From Owenia fusiformis (lineage: Eukaryota; Annelida; Polychaeta; Sabellida; Oweniidae): a stretch of 60,000 nt of DNA. The DNA is taken from the NCBI GenBank assembly GCA_903813345.2, contig CAIIXF020000001.1, positions 24,481,915 through 24,541,914 on the forward strand, in the 5' to 3' direction. Of this stretch, positions 24,441-36,895 are shown piece by piece (position 1 is the stretch's first letter; every line of letters starts with the position of its first letter). The position numbers and the translations under genes were made by a program. A model generated the notes under the pieces. That model was not told the origin of the DNA, ran no database searches, and was given only the letters and a program-made list of their open reading frames with translations.

Positions 24441-26318
24441 GTTAATGCCTTGTTGTAATTTTAGGTGCACACAAAATTTGGATGATTAACATGTTTGATA
24501 AGTGTTACTTATATATAGGCGTTACATGGTTCAAACTGGATACAAGAACATCACGTACTTATAGCCTACTAGTTCATGGTATGACTCCGGGATATGAAGA
24601 ATCCGTAGCAAAATTTGAATCAATATTTAAAGGAGGTCGATATGTTTTGATTCTTTTAAGATTGACCGTTTTCAGAAAAAACGTCGGGTTTTGGGGTCAA
24701 AATATGTCTCTTATTACAAGGGGTCACAAATCGTTAATATATTTATTCGAACTTTTACACATTTAAGAGGGGATGTCTAATAATCTATAAGAGACATATG
24801 CAATCAAACGCCTTACATTTGTCTTTTGACTTTATTTTTGCATATCCAGTTAGTCAAGGAAAAGCAATGAATCCTCCTTTATTGATAGTTGACCCCTGAC
24901 GATGACAGTCCATATCTCAAAACGTATTATGACAATATCTCCAGTTCTATTCAGTATTTTTACACCAAATTTTGAGATAATGTGACAATCCTTACTAAAA
25001 ATTGTATTTCAGTGATAAAATTCAAGGTATAGGTCCCGGGGTGGAGGTAATTTGCAGTTTTCCCCTCAAAACTGATCTTACTTTTCCGTCACGAAGGCTA
25101 ACATTTTCCTCTTATATTCACGTCGGGAAAGGGTTGAAACTATTTACATCACCAAAATTGAAGAAATTCAAAATGTTGATGTGCTGATTAAGTAATTTGT
25201 TTGTATTTTTAAGAATTTATAGTTGAGAAACCTAAAACATACACTCAAAATTTATTACATGTACTTTTTTGGAGCAATATGTCCTCCGAATTGTAATAAA
25301 AAGCAATACTGGACATGTGTGAGTATGTAAATATTAGGTCAAATATCGATGCGCTATATTATGTAACCAACTCCCTTATTAGGCGTCCTAGGAATTTCAT
25401 TCCATAGACTATAATATATCGATGGAAATTGTACATTGAAACGTTCCCATCCTTAAATCAAATCTGTCAATATTAAGGTTAGGAAACTAATTTAATTGTA
25501 ATCGTGTTAAATATACTAATAAGGTATTCTGTTAGAAATTCATCATGTACTTATAAAATGGAAATAAATATAACACAACATAATACATCATTATTTACAT
25601 AATAATCTCCCAAAGCCACCAGGTCTCATTTATAATTTAACAGCTTGCTGACAGAAGTTTACTTTGAAAATTAATCAAATAACAAACTGACACCTACTGT
25701 ATATTTAGCATGTACCATGGGAATTAATACTCAATATCATAAAAGTCATGGAGATGCAATAATCCGCCGACAATATGATCACATTTTACCGTGTGTTTTT
25801 GTAGTTTTGAAGCGTGTTCTCTTTCTGTTAAATGTTGGCAAGGCATTCCAAATAACTCTGCCCATGGTCAGAGTAGGGCATCATTTTAATGTTATGATAA
25901 ATATACTTCTTGAGTTTTTCTCACGAAAATGTATAACATGAAATATGAATATTTTCTACACTATATGAAATTTTTTACATAATATAATATGTTATGCGTA
26001 AAATACGTATAAAATATCAATTTATTTTGTACAAGGCTCCAGAAGTATGGAGTATGTATCTTAGATCTCCGGAATTAAACCCCATATAGGTTGCAACACA
26101 ATTGAATGATCTGTATTTTATTTCACAGAAATTGCCGAACTGAGGTTAGATCCGATTTCTTGTACTGGCCGATTTTTGGAAATATTTGGTACCATGCCAT
26201 TGGATTTGTGGATTTACTCTTTCAACCTGAAATACTATGTGCAATCAGGTGGTGATATAATAGTTATGAACTTCTATGAACAATTTACTTTGATTTTAGT
26301 ACTACAATTGCATTCCAG

Positions 26319-26442
26319 GTACATTGTTATCGTCCACCCAATGCGTTCAAGGTCCTGGTGCACAATAGGTAGTGCAAAGAAGATTATTGTGATAGTGTGG
26401 ATTGCGTCATGTCTCCTGTCTGCTCCAGTTGCTTATGTTACT
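26319..26442 (+). CDS. GPCR exon 2: E-R-Y motif, ICL2, TM4
   Basis: Completes the codon of R146 and encodes residues 147-187. Acceptor TTGCATTCCAG and donor ACT|GTAAGT are both strong. The first residues, Y-I-V-I-V-H-P-M, join exon 1 to give the E-R-Y-I-V-I-V-H-P-M block at the cytoplasmic end of TM3 and in ICL2. CTIGSAKK follows, then TM4 (about residues 168-185) with the conserved W (I-V-W161-I-A-S). The order HPM, CT, AKK, W resembles TRH receptors and related peptide receptors. Exon length 124 nt: enters at phase 2 and leaves at phase 0. The larger open frame around it, 26176-26502, begins inside the intron and is not the true start. Confidence 0.93.
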
Positions 26443-27652
26443 GTAAGTTACATTTTTCACACAATAGAGAGATTTCGCAACACACTTATAGCGTGTTTCT
26501 AAATGGCTTTTGTTTATAACTTATAAAGTGTTTGTACCACGTTATCATTTGAGACGCAGTTCTATCCATTCATAAGGAGATATCGCTTAGAAAAAGGTTG
26601 TTTATAAGTGAGTAAATACTTATCTCATTTAGACATAATTCTTGATTTCAACAAATGTTCTGAAATATGAGACACTCGGATCCCTCTAGGGCCGGTCCAA
26701 AGTCCAAACACAACAATGTCCAGGGGGGGGGGCATTATCTGGGAAGTTTGGAGAATGTCCTAAAACCCTTCTGTCCTAATACCTACATATTAACTTGTTG
26801 CTGATAATATTGTAGATCATGCCAGATTTGTGACATGATGTGTTGTCCAAGTCAAACATGATTTCTAAAAATTTCACTCTTATGAGAAGAGGACATTAAC
26901 AGCAGTTACTGTTAAAACAGACATTTGTAAAATTACGTTACCTTATAATGTGGTTTCGATCATTTGTTCAAAAGAAATCCAATTCTAAACTTCACAAATT
27001 TTACCCTGTCCCGCTATAGCATAATTGAGGTTACCATAGCAATCATAACTTCAGAAATATTCATTACCAGCATCTAAACGTTTTACATTTTTTGAGGGAA
27101 TAAATGACCCATCAGTTACTCTGAAAATATTGTTGAAAACGAATAATTAACTATTAAGTTAGAGCATTTTTATCAGAACTTCTTGATCGGCCCTTGTATA
27201 TATATTGATCGATGATATATGTACATCTCTACGTATAAGAACATATTTTTGTGAATTTCAGTTCACTTGTACTTATAACGTATATCATAAACATAATTTG
27301 TGCTTTTGCTTAGCGAAATCTCTCTAATATTTATTATGACAGCATTATTTTTCACAGAGATACCTGCTTATTCCATAGTTAGCATGATATTCATTGGATA
27401 ACATGTGAAAATAAAAACGGTATTTTTGTAATCAGTGGTAAAATATGATATTTTTGACAAATTTTCACTTAACCATAGCATACGGTTTTTTAGCCATGAC
27501 ATACGACGTCGTATGCGATGGTTAATGGATTTTTGCTACTTCAGACTCAAAACGAGGCTAAGTGTCAACATCGCCGGATCGTTTGGAAAATTCGAATTAA
27601 ATGACTTAATTTCCGACAATTCTGATGATGACTTTAACTATGGAATAAAAAG

Positions 27653-27792
27653 AACATCCTATGATTTACTCGTGATATGATTTTAATCCACTCATGGATA
27701 TTGATATCTGCACTCTCTCGCTACGCTCGCTCGTGCAGATATCATATCCATTCGTGGATAAAAATCATATCACTCATAAATCATAGGATATC
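27653..27792. mobile_element. Hairpin miniature element, about 140 bp
   Basis: An almost complete palindrome: TCCTATGATTTACTCGTGAT at the left is answered by its complement at the right, through GATATCTGCAC...GTGCAGATATC, with the loop CTCTCGCTACGCTCGCTC at about 27713-27731. Loops of this type are common in folded miniature elements. The plus-strand 81-aa frame 27435-27680 runs into it and is not considered a gene. Confidence 0.65.
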
Positions 27793-27989
27793 CTCTATTT
27801 ATCCCATGCATATGCTGATACAAGTGTAATAACCAGCATATTTAAAGTATTGATATCAATGTATAGTAGTATTTCAATGGTATTTATCATTCCACGCATC
27901 GTACATGAGATTGATATAAACAATTAAGTTTACATATTTCACATTACAACCAGAAAAAACGAATAAAACACCAAACTTATTCGCTGCAA

Positions 27990-28714
27990 AGGATTGGTAT
28001 CGATATGAAGAACTGAATTAAACCAATTATTGAAAACCTTCTGTAAAAAAACACGGTCCTTTAATCCTTTATGTAATGTTGACTGATTGACAACAATTTA
28101 ATGCGAAAATAATTTATATATATTCATACTGTTTTTGTTAATATTTTTTTTCGTTTTTTAGTGCAATTGTTTTTTGTTCCTTCTTACCGGCCATTTCTTG
28201 AGAATGAAAAAAGATATCTTCCCGAAGCTTGTTTGAACAAAATAGCATATACAACATTTTCTTAGACTTCCCAATATTATAGTTGTACATAATAGGAAAT
28301 GTAAGTTGATTTAACAAAAAGTATTCAAAAAATTAAAACTAAAACCCCCGAAATAGATAAAAACTAAGATAAACCTTAAATTTCATTAACAAGATACTTC
28401 TTTTAAATCAACCAAACTTTCCTTTGTATAATTACAATAGTGAGAGACATGAACACGTTTTGTTTATGTCATTTTGTTCCAATAGAGATTCGGATAGATG
28501 TTTTATTTCATTCCGAACATATGATACCAAGAACAAAAAAGAAGTGCCCGATGTGTTTTCTAAAACAATATACAGAAAAGTATATATCAAATTATATTGT
28601 TACCATTCAAAAGATTACCATTAAATTGACAATGTGTAAAATGTTCAGAATTTTTTGATGACTGGTTTAAGAGAAACGTGTGTTCAAAAAGTTCACCATA
28701 TCGATACCCATCCT
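27990..28714. mobile_element. AGGATTGG-ended transposon, short copy
   Basis: Ends are inverted repeats: left AGGATTGGTATCGATATGAA, right the complement of AGGATGGGTATCGATATGGT. The body aligns along its length with two separated parts of the element at 48397-50451 (for example the ACACGGTCCTTTA, TTTAGTGCAATTG and CATTCCGAACATATGATAC blocks). It lacks the two inserted segments found there and so shows the family's basic size, 725 bp. I see no target duplication here and no transposase. Confidence 0.75.
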
Positions 28715-29976
28715 TTGTAAACATGTTCAAACAATTTCCGACGAATTCAAACTGATCCCAACGGATGTAAACGCCCACAAAACGCATCCATACGAACACC
28801 ACCAACGATGTGCGACGTGCTGTCAAATCCTCATACTAATGGGAACGAATTTGACGCATGGCCTATTCGCAATCATATGAAAGCTGACGGGGGACTGGGG
28901 CTTTAGTGATCGCATATCTATAAATTCATAGTAACCCGCCTATCAACACTCATCCGCAACACATACCTTGCTGGTATTGATATCAACGCGTTAACAAAAA
29001 TGACAAAATCATGATACTCAATGGATTTATTTTAATCCATTTAATTTGTTTGCCTCATTATATAAATATATTATGACAACTTAATATTAATATTAATCAA
29101 ATATTTGTCAGTTAGTCAGACATGGTTCATGGGCTCTAATTAAAATCTGGGTATTTTGCTAACATACTGAGGATAAGCAATGCAAATGTAGTTTCCATAT
29201 AAATCATTTGAGGCTCCAGCGTAGAAAGAGTGGTTCAATTATTCTTGGAAATGTAACTCGAGTGAAAGATTGTCGGATACAATAGTCGTGATCATTTATT
29301 TCATTTCCAGTTGATGGATAGGCCATAATATGAAAAGCAAGGAAGTAATGTTGAAATATTGATGGAAAATCTCAAACTACATTTACCACATTTAATGATA
29401 TGCAATGAATATTATGTTTGTGCAGTGATCCAAATCTCATAGAAGGGGAGTAAATGCCCTGTTGGCCTATACATTTATTCTTAAGCGAATGTAATGTAAG
29501 GTTTGCTCATTCAGACTATGTCATTTAGATTGCATTTCTTATCTTGATCTATAATTCAAGAATGTCACATTCAAGGTCATTGAAAATGTTGATCTGTGGA
29601 AAAAAGAACGTTCCGGTCGTTTTAAAAAAACTACAAAAAATCCTACCGATCAGATACTACTTAATGAAAGTGATACATGTATCCCATGCCCAAATATAGT
29701 TTTTCTTAACCACATATATAAATGCTTCAAATTTTCAGTTTACAATTTGAACGTTTTTGAAGTCGAGCTCTTATGAGCAATTCACATTATTTACCTCTAA
29801 TGTGGCACCTTCGTTATCGATAATGACATTCAGAGCCAAAAAGATCACCAATTTTCAAAAGGGCCATTGCAAAATCAAGTCCAGTCAATCGGAATTTCCA
29901 CTCTATTTTTATGGGCCCATTTGAAAATTGAGTGATGATCAGATGTCATATCAACTTTCATAAATTGACCTTTCAG

Positions 29977-30200
29977 GGATTACGAGAGGATAAATTCTAC
30001 AATGGCGACCAGAGACTAATAATGGCAGAATGTATTGACAGCTTGATGAACATGGAACGGTACATCTTTGCATGGTACCAATTGATTGTAATGTTTGCTG
30101 TGCCGACATATATCATGGTATTTTGTTATGCCAGAGTGATATATGTACTCTGGATCAGTACGAAGGAGCTCGCCAAGATGACACAAAGGTCTCAACAAAG
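29977..30200 (+). CDS. GPCR exon 3: ECL2 and TM5
   Basis: Encodes residues 188-261 plus two bases of residue 262. Acceptor GACCTTTCAG; donor AAAG|GTACAA is weaker than the others. ECL2 is about 28 aa and holds C206, the expected partner of C121 at the top of TM3. TM5 (about residues 214-240) contains the conserved proline P230 in F-A-V-P-T-Y and ends F-C-Y-A-R, a usual TM5/ICL3 boundary. The start of ICL3 is basic and polar (STKELAKMTQRSQQ). Length 224 nt: enters at phase 0, leaves at phase 2. Frames in this region on the other strand have no motifs. Confidence 0.92.
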
Positions 30201-30933
30201 GTACAATAACTTAATTATTAATTTTAATATATCTATGTGCATATTACGCATGAACTGACGAGTAAAGAATGTTTAAACCGATATATGATTGCACATTCCA
30301 ACCAAAAACCATCAGTTGTAAGAGTACAACAACAGTACAACTATAACAAGTCCTAGATCCCTGTTGAATCATTTCTGTTTAGAGAGCAATCCACACTTTA
30401 TCCCGATCCGTACAATACTCATTTGTGACACCAATTATACATTATACTGCGAAAATCAATGATTATTAATCAATTAAACACAATAAACATAATGCTATTA
30501 ATTTTGATATAGTGTTCTTTCAGACAATGATTCGAGTTAATAATTTAATTGTTTGCTTCCCGTGGCTTTTCATTCTGGCCTTTAAGTGTTTCATTGCTCT
30601 AATATTTAATCATGAACTAGATTTTTAACGACCAAATGAGTTCATTCAAAGTAAAAATATCCCAAATCAAGAAACTGTTTAGTTTGTAAAACCTTGACCG
30701 TTGTCTGGTTTCCTTGTCTTGTTTACCAAAGTTTGACCACTAGGGCGATATCATAGAGGGCTATCCGGAAATACATAAATTGGTAAGATAGCTTCAAATT
30801 CAAAATAGTTTGCAGTGTATTTTTCAGATTCATGCCTCAGAAAGTCAACATGTCTTAGAGGGGACAGGGTTAAACCATAATGGATGTTGGCATATAGACA
30901 CCATCCTGTTTGGCCTGAGAAATCTGACAAATA

Positions 30934-32772
30934 CAGGGTGGGCCAAAATAACCCCCCCCCCTAGCCGATATTCCTGATAAATATTTTAACATGTACACCA
31001 ACAGTGATATATCATTTTAAAGATAATTTAATTTGCAACAAAATGGTATATAATAGAACAATTTTCAACAACCCTGGCTTGAGATATAACCATTTATGTG
31101 ACATGGGGGTCAAAAAACACCTTTTCAATTTTCGTCGACTTTGCGAACAATAGCCTATTTCTACCAAATTTTACTGTTCAGTTAAAAATTGCAACATTGT
31201 CATGAGTCTTTCATAATTGGATATTATATATTGTTTTCATTCAGTTTTTGAACCATGCATGCTCAATAAACATGAGTATGCTTATAAAACAAATTAATTT
31301 CTTCTTAAGTCTGTCCAAATATGGCTCAATAGACCCACCCCCAGGATCCATCCTCTGATCGGATTATTCGCTAAAGACGCGAAAGCCATTGGTATAATTG
31401 ATGGATATCTGCGGAAGTACCATCGAACTCCTAATTATTTATTCTTTCAGTTTGTCTACATCCCTGATAGGCTAGTGATCTTCATAGACCAACTGTTCTA
31501 AATGCCCCAAGTACTATACATGTAATCAACAGGATAGACTCTATATATCAGTAAGCAAAAATAGTAGCATTTGCGATAAAAGGCTACTCAAATCGAGATG
31601 TCATTTTTCTGAAAGGGTGGCAGTGTCCACTCGGTGTTTCCCAAAAAGGAAAGACCGTACAGGCCCTGTTTTTGTTGAACCAGGAGCAAAAATATACTCT
31701 GAATGTTAATGACATGAGGTGTTAAAAAGGACTCCTCAAAGATATTAAAAACATGTGAAAGAAATTTCATTTTCTGATAGGAAAGTGCTTCTTCACACAG
31801 GCCCAATGCTACCCTGGAGTTTTTGGAGATTCGAAATGACGCCATCTCTAGCCCGGACAAATGGTTTACTGGCAGTCCAGATGCCAATAATGTTGATTAC
31901 CATACCTGGGGGCATTAAGAAGAGTTGATATTTGAAGATACCCAGCCTATCAGGGATGTAGAGGAACTAAAAGAAAGAGTATCTAGCAGTTGAATGGTAC
32001 TTCCGCATATATCCATCAATTATGCCATCAACCAATGGCTTCCGCGTCTTAAGCGAATAATCTGATCAGAGGCAGGGGCGGATCTGGGAACCAACAAGGG
32101 GGGGGGGGCCCATATTTCATGTCAGAGAAAAAAACGTCCGCACTTGCGCGGAAAAAAAATTTGGGCCCCTAAAACACAAAAGTGGGCCCAAATTTTGAAA
32201 TTTTGAGGCCCATTTTCTTCAATATTTGGCCTGAATTTAAAAAATAAGGCCCAGTAATGATCAAAAAGGCCGACTTTTTGGGGGCCTTACATTTTTTGGC
32301 CCAAAAATTTTTTTGAACCCAATTTTTTTTCTGGGCCCACCCAAAGGGGGGGGGGGTCCCGGGCCCCCAGCCCCCCCCCCCTAATCCGCCAGTGAGAGGA
32401 TGGGTCCGGGGGTGGGTCTGTTGAGCCATATTTGGAGAGAATGAAGAAGAAATTAATTTGTTTTATAAGCATATACATATTTATTGAGCATGCATGGTTC
32501 AAAAACTGAATGAAAACAATATATGATATCCAATTATGAAACACTCATGGCAATGTTGCAATTTTCAACCGAACAGTAAAATCTGGTAGAAATAGGCTAT
32601 TGTTCGCAAAATCGATGAAAATTGAAAAGGTGTTTTTTGACCCCCATGTCACATAAATGGTTATATCTCAAGCCAGAGTTATATACTATTTTTTTGCAAA
32701 TTAAATTATCTTTAAAATGATATATCGCTGTTGGTGTACATGTTAAAAATGAATATTTTTTGGCCCACCCTG
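30934..32772. mobile_element. Mariner-type foldback with roughly 500-bp arms
   Basis: The ends CAGGGTGGGCCAAAATAA and the complement of CAGGGTGGGCCAAAAAATAT are flanked by TA. Inverted arms continue inwards, for example GTGACATGGGGGTCAAAAAA and TTTTTGAACCATGCATGC on the left against their complements on the right, up to about 31480 and 31950. The arms are still closely similar. The central 31480-31950 segment has a 99-aa minus-strand frame (31588-31887) without recognisable domains. The right arm is interrupted by a separate insertion at 32073-32394. Confidence 0.8.
32073..32394. mobile_element. Nested CAGGGGCGGATC element with 5-bp duplication
   Basis: Inserted in the right arm of the 30934-32772 foldback; the left arm, which lacks it, shows the empty site. 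The ends CAGGGGCGGATCTG and the complement of CACTGGCGGATTAG are inverted repeats, and AGAGG flanks both sides (32068-32072 and 32395-32399). The interior is unusual: G and C runs and many GGGCCC and TTTTGGCCC words. No coding frame. Confidence 0.8.
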
Positions 32773-33500
32773 TATATAAAACCATAATTGAATGTGTCTT
32801 CAAAGTGAGGACTCATTTGGAAACGTTTAATGTATTGTAACATGTATGTTGGGATTGACTTCGCCATTTCTAGTTAATTTCCAGCACACATAAATTAATC
32901 AAGGACGTGTGATTACCATCCTTGGCAACTTATCAGCATCACATTCACAATCGGCTTAACAACCTTAGCCTTATAAATGTGAACGTTAAAAGAGTCATGG
33001 TTGTCTCGATTTTGTTGATTAAGTCAACTAGATAAGCTATACAATGTTCATAGAGCAATGGATCCAATTTGAAGTCAGCGATATGATTGAATGTGATATG
33101 ACTATATATTTTATAAATCTTCCCTATTAGAATTTAATTTATAAATGTCTGACAAGTAATTGTGTAATCGATGGATATATACGGTTACCTTGTCTTTAAT
33201 GAGACAGACGACACGTTTTGAGTTAAAATTCTGTGAAATAAATCATTCTAACTCTAGGGAATATTATTTGAGAAAACCATAATTGTTTAGACAGTAAATG
33301 ATTCAATGCCTGCCACAACATTGAATATGATGTGCATATTGCCATTATAGAGATAGCAGTCATCAAAGGCTTGTTCAGGCATCCAGTAACCACAGGGACA
33401 GTAGTGTCATTAAAAAGGCTGCCAAAGACCATAGTGCAGATATCCAAAATGCCCGTAAACAGGTACACTATGTGTTTTTCACACGGATCTTTCGCCGTAG

Positions 33501-33531
33501 CAGCTTGCCTTCGTATGGTACTAGAAGACAG
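33501..33531 (+). CDS. GPCR exon 4: 31-nt microexon in ICL3
   Basis: Lies between acceptor CTTTCGCCGTAG and donor ACAG|GTATTT. With the two bases left from exon 3 it codes S262 and then SLPSYGTRRQ, ending at phase 0. This joins directly to exon 5 to give T-R-R-Q-V-I-K-M-L, the typical basic start of TM6 in peptide receptors. Its length, 3n+1, is what the phases of exons 3 and 5 require, which is strong support for so small an exon. It could be skipped or replaced only with a frame change. An upstream acceptor at 33462 would give a frame-breaking 69-nt exon, so the 31-nt version is preferred. Confidence 0.78.
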
Positions 33532-35060
33532 GTATTTGGTTTTTTGTGAAGCACGGCGCAGTACCTGGCAAACAAACACAACCACACACCAAATGTATGA
33601 TATCATAGAATATTATCTCTAGCGAATGATATAGTAAACCCTTATATTTGGATTAATGCTTGTATATGTTCCTGATAGATGGTGTATAATATCAATACCA
33701 TCCATAGTGCATGTCAATAGTACTCATTTGATGTAACAGTATATCATGCATATAATAAAGTCTTCATGGGCTTGCTAGAGAGAGGTCCATGATCTTTTAT
33801 TTTCTGTATCTTTAATGTTCTAACATTTAACCGACTTAAACGTGAAATAGTAATGTGAACTCTATGTGTATGTAGACGTTTCATTTGATACATTGATTCT
33901 ACTATGAAGTCACTATTGTGTTTGTTTACTATGGTATTGTATCCTTTAGCACACTTTTTTATTAGTTTTCTATCTCACTCTATAACTAATGCTTAACAAC
34001 TACATGTTCTATATGTATTGGCATTTCAATAATCTTTTGTTAATTGCGTTCTGTTGAACTTAACTATAGATGCATTCACCTTTTGCTCACAGCTATTTGT
34101 TGCGAAGAATAGTAGCTAATGTTAATAGTTGCTGAACAAATAGTCGAGGGAAGGGTACGATGCTAATAACACTCACTGCTATTTGTTTTTATTGTTAATT
34201 AAGGACTATCAGTGACGATATGGTGACGTTCGGCATTGTTGATCTTATATTTGGAAACTATGTCATGAAATTCTGTTCTGTGTTATACGGATTAAGAGAG
34301 TTAAAACACCATATGATAACCATTATCACGGTCTCTCATTGCATTTTCATGAGTCGACGGAAAGAAACATGCACACCTCGACATAATTCTAAATTTACTT
34401 TTTCTGATTCTACTTGGGTACATAAAAAGATTTTGCGATCTCAAGTTCTACATCGGGATCTGTTTTGAAATTTGGCGCAAAATATGTACGTATATTTTAA
34501 ATTTTATATTCCATCATCAATATGATTTATTCACCAAAATTGCAGGTCTTTGTGTATTCATTCCCTTTTCCATGTTTTATTGTGCTGATGACATCACATA
34601 CTAAAAATATAGTAATAGTACCAGTAAGACTTATGGATTTATGTCGATTTACACTATGATGTAGACTCTGGGGAGAAATGTGAATTTTGGCAGCCATTTT
34701 GGTTCAAGCTCTAAGTAAATTTTTGCTTTTTTCCAATGGACAGTGACTGATACGGCTAAACCAAGTAAACTTCTGAAATGGAAAATACAGAAACCTTATT
34801 GAATGCATGGTGAGCTCACTTATGTGACTTCTTATTCAGTCATATAAATAGGGGATTGAGGGGCATGCGCTTTAAAACCCAGGAGTATCTACCCCTGCGT
34901 CCGGAGTATGATGTTAATAGCTTAAATTGCTTCCCAGGGAATTGCATATGTTTAACAATACGTCTGAGTCTAGTATAGTGTCACAAAGTATATGGTCAAC
35001 AAATTCGAGTTCTCACAACCCAGTCACAGAACATCATTTTTACACAGTTATTACAAGAGT

Positions 35061-35750
35061 ATATATGGGCATCACTAAAACCATCCATGCTTCTAGTTGT
35101 ATCATCATCCTGAATCCTGCTTATCAGAGTAATTAATTAAGATATCATATTGTATATGGTGTTATTATATTTTATGACATTTGCATTGATTAATGGGATA
35201 TTAATCCTCCTATATCCCACTAGTATGTCGATCAATCGCCCAGATTTTGATAAGGTGACAGCACAATATCGTTAATTCTTGATAAATCTTGCACCCATTT
35301 CAGATTTACAGAGACCTTGTCGGTTGTCTGTTTATCTTGTTTACCATGTTGTAATGTTGAGATTCAGGTTGGGTGTTGACCTTTGGTATTGGTACATTCG
35401 ATTCAATTTTATAAACAGGTCTCAATTGCCTTTGGAATTGACCTCAGAATGCTCGCTGTTTTTTTTTTTATTATTCTCTACAAGTTTCGATCGAGTAACT
35501 TAAATAGTATTACCGTGGTTTAGAAGTGATGATGTCGAACTGATGTTAATCTGAAATAAACGCCATCTCGGCACGATTTCAAATTTTACTTTGCGCATGT
35601 GCGAATCTGAGAGAGCACGTGTTCATGATTGCTCATGTGATTATACCCAGCAATTTGATTGGACATAATATACCGATGGGCGTGATTCAAATAAATTATG
35701 TTCATGAGTACGAAACAATATAATCGTATTGTCAGATTGTGGAAGCTACT
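35061..35750 (+). repeat. Segmental duplication, copy 1
   Basis: Closely matches 36005-36688 in the same orientation, offset about 944 bp, from ATATATGGGCATCA through AATTGACCTCAGAATGCTCG and GCGCATGTGCG to CATGAGTACGAAA. Differences are scattered substitutions and a few small indels. Unlike most repeats here it is not an inverted structure. The frames in it have no recognised domains. Confidence 0.85.
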
Positions 35751-36004
35751 TTATCCCGTACTAGGACCATTTTGAAAAATGGCCGCCATTTTTACGTGTG
35801 TTATTTTACATTTTTTACTATAAACAACTTGGCTAGTGAGCAACCATTTTGAAAATGGTGGCCTTTCTTATGTGTGTTATTTTACGATATTTGCTATATA
35901 TTTTGTTTGTAAAATGCCAGCCATTTCTGTTCGATGGGATTCGCTACGCTTTGGCGTTGCCGTTGTTCTGGTTACTAGTGTACGTGCAGCCATCTTATAT
36001 ACCC

Positions 36005-36688
36005 ATATATGGGCATCAATAAAACCATCCATGCTTCTAGTTGTATCATCATCCTGAATCCTGCTTATCAGAGTAATTAATTAAGATATCATATTGTATA
36101 TGATGTTATTATATTTTATGACATTTGCATTGATTAATGGGATATTAATCCTCCTATATCCCACTAGTATCTTGATCAATCGCCCAGATTTTGATAAGGT
36201 GACAGGACAATATCGTTTATTCATGATAAATCTTGCACCCATATCAGATTTACAGAGACCTTGTCGGTTGTCTGTTTATCTTGTTTACCATGTTGTAATG
36301 TTGAGATTCGGGGTGGGTGTTGACCTTTGGTATTGGCTCATTCGATAACCAATTTTATAAACAGGTCTCAATTGCCATTGGAATTGACCTCAGAATGCTC
36401 GCTGTTGTTTTATGATTATTCTTTACAAGTTTGGATCGAGTAACTTAAATAGTATTTCCGTGGTTTAGAAGTGATGATGTCGAACCGTGATGTTAATCTG
36501 AAATAAACGCCATCTCGGCACGATTTCAAATTTTACTTTGCGCATGTGCGGCTCTGAGAGAGTACGTGTTCATGATTGCTCATGTGATTATATCCTGCAA
36601 TTTGATTGGAAATCATATGCGATGGGCGTGATTCAAATGAATTATGTTCATGAGTACGAAAGAATATATAGTATTATGGGAGCTACTC
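36005..36688 (+). repeat. Segmental duplication, copy 2
   Basis: Partner of 35061-35750. The 254-bp stretch between the copies contains its own small duplication: a block with AATGGCCGCCATTTTTACG and GTGTTATTTTAC at about 35778 recurs, diverged, at about 35858. The 944-bp period suggests a tandem duplication whose spacer belonged to the unit. Confidence 0.85.
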
Positions 36689-36895
36689 GCTTCTTCTGGT
36701 TGAGATTGCAGTGTTTTTTGGTTTTGATTTTTTATCTGTTCCGGATTATTTTGACTTAAATGTTTTTTTTTCAATTTCTGTATTACATATGTTTACTGAC
36801 TTAGTTTGACTGAGTTGTCGCATGGCTCTTTAAGGTGTGATAAAGATTCTTCATTAAACTAACATTTACATCGTGAGTTTGTAAGTGTGGGGTGT

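Larger units (their letters stand above)
12449..26318 (+). other. Intron 1 (13.9 kb), rich in mobile elements
   Basis: Begins GTATGT and ends TTGCATTCCAG. Phase 2. Supported contents are listed separately: a lone GTCACCACC end at 12736, nested TTA-type elements (13543-14951), a duplicated inverted-repeat element (16060-16621), a retroelement tail (17740-17849), small hairpin elements (19971-20083, 20279-20751, 21760-22297) and an expanded minisatellite element (22841-24440). Stretches 17850-19970 and 24450-26300 hold only short AT-rich frames without motifs, for example a 115-aa minus-strand frame at 18172-18519 that I do not regard as a gene. Confidence 0.85.
26443..29976 (+). other. Intron 2 (3.5 kb)
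   Basis: Begins GTAAGT, ends GACCTTTCAG, phase 0. It holds a hairpin miniature element (27653-27792) and the shorter copy of the transposon family that sits at the gene's end (27990-28714). A G run is at about 26705-26714. The stretches 26450-27640 and 28720-29970 otherwise show nothing recognisable. Confidence 0.85.
30201..33500 (+). other. Intron 3 (3.3 kb)
   Basis: Begins GTACAA and ends CTTTCGCCGTAG, phase 2. More than half is the mariner-type foldback at 30934-32772 with its nested insertion. The rest (30201-30930 and 32775-33490) shows no features I can support. Confidence 0.75.

Noticed and set aside
31588-31887. 99-aa minus-strand frame in the centre of the 31-kb foldback as a transposase
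   Set aside because: No catalytic motif or SPDLNP-like block is visible; reading is consistent with non-coding filler.
33223-33622. 127-aa minus-strand and 96-aa plus-strand frames around the microexon
   Set aside because: The plus-strand frame is not the one used by the microexon, and the minus frame, although partly hydrophobic, has no GPCR or other motif.
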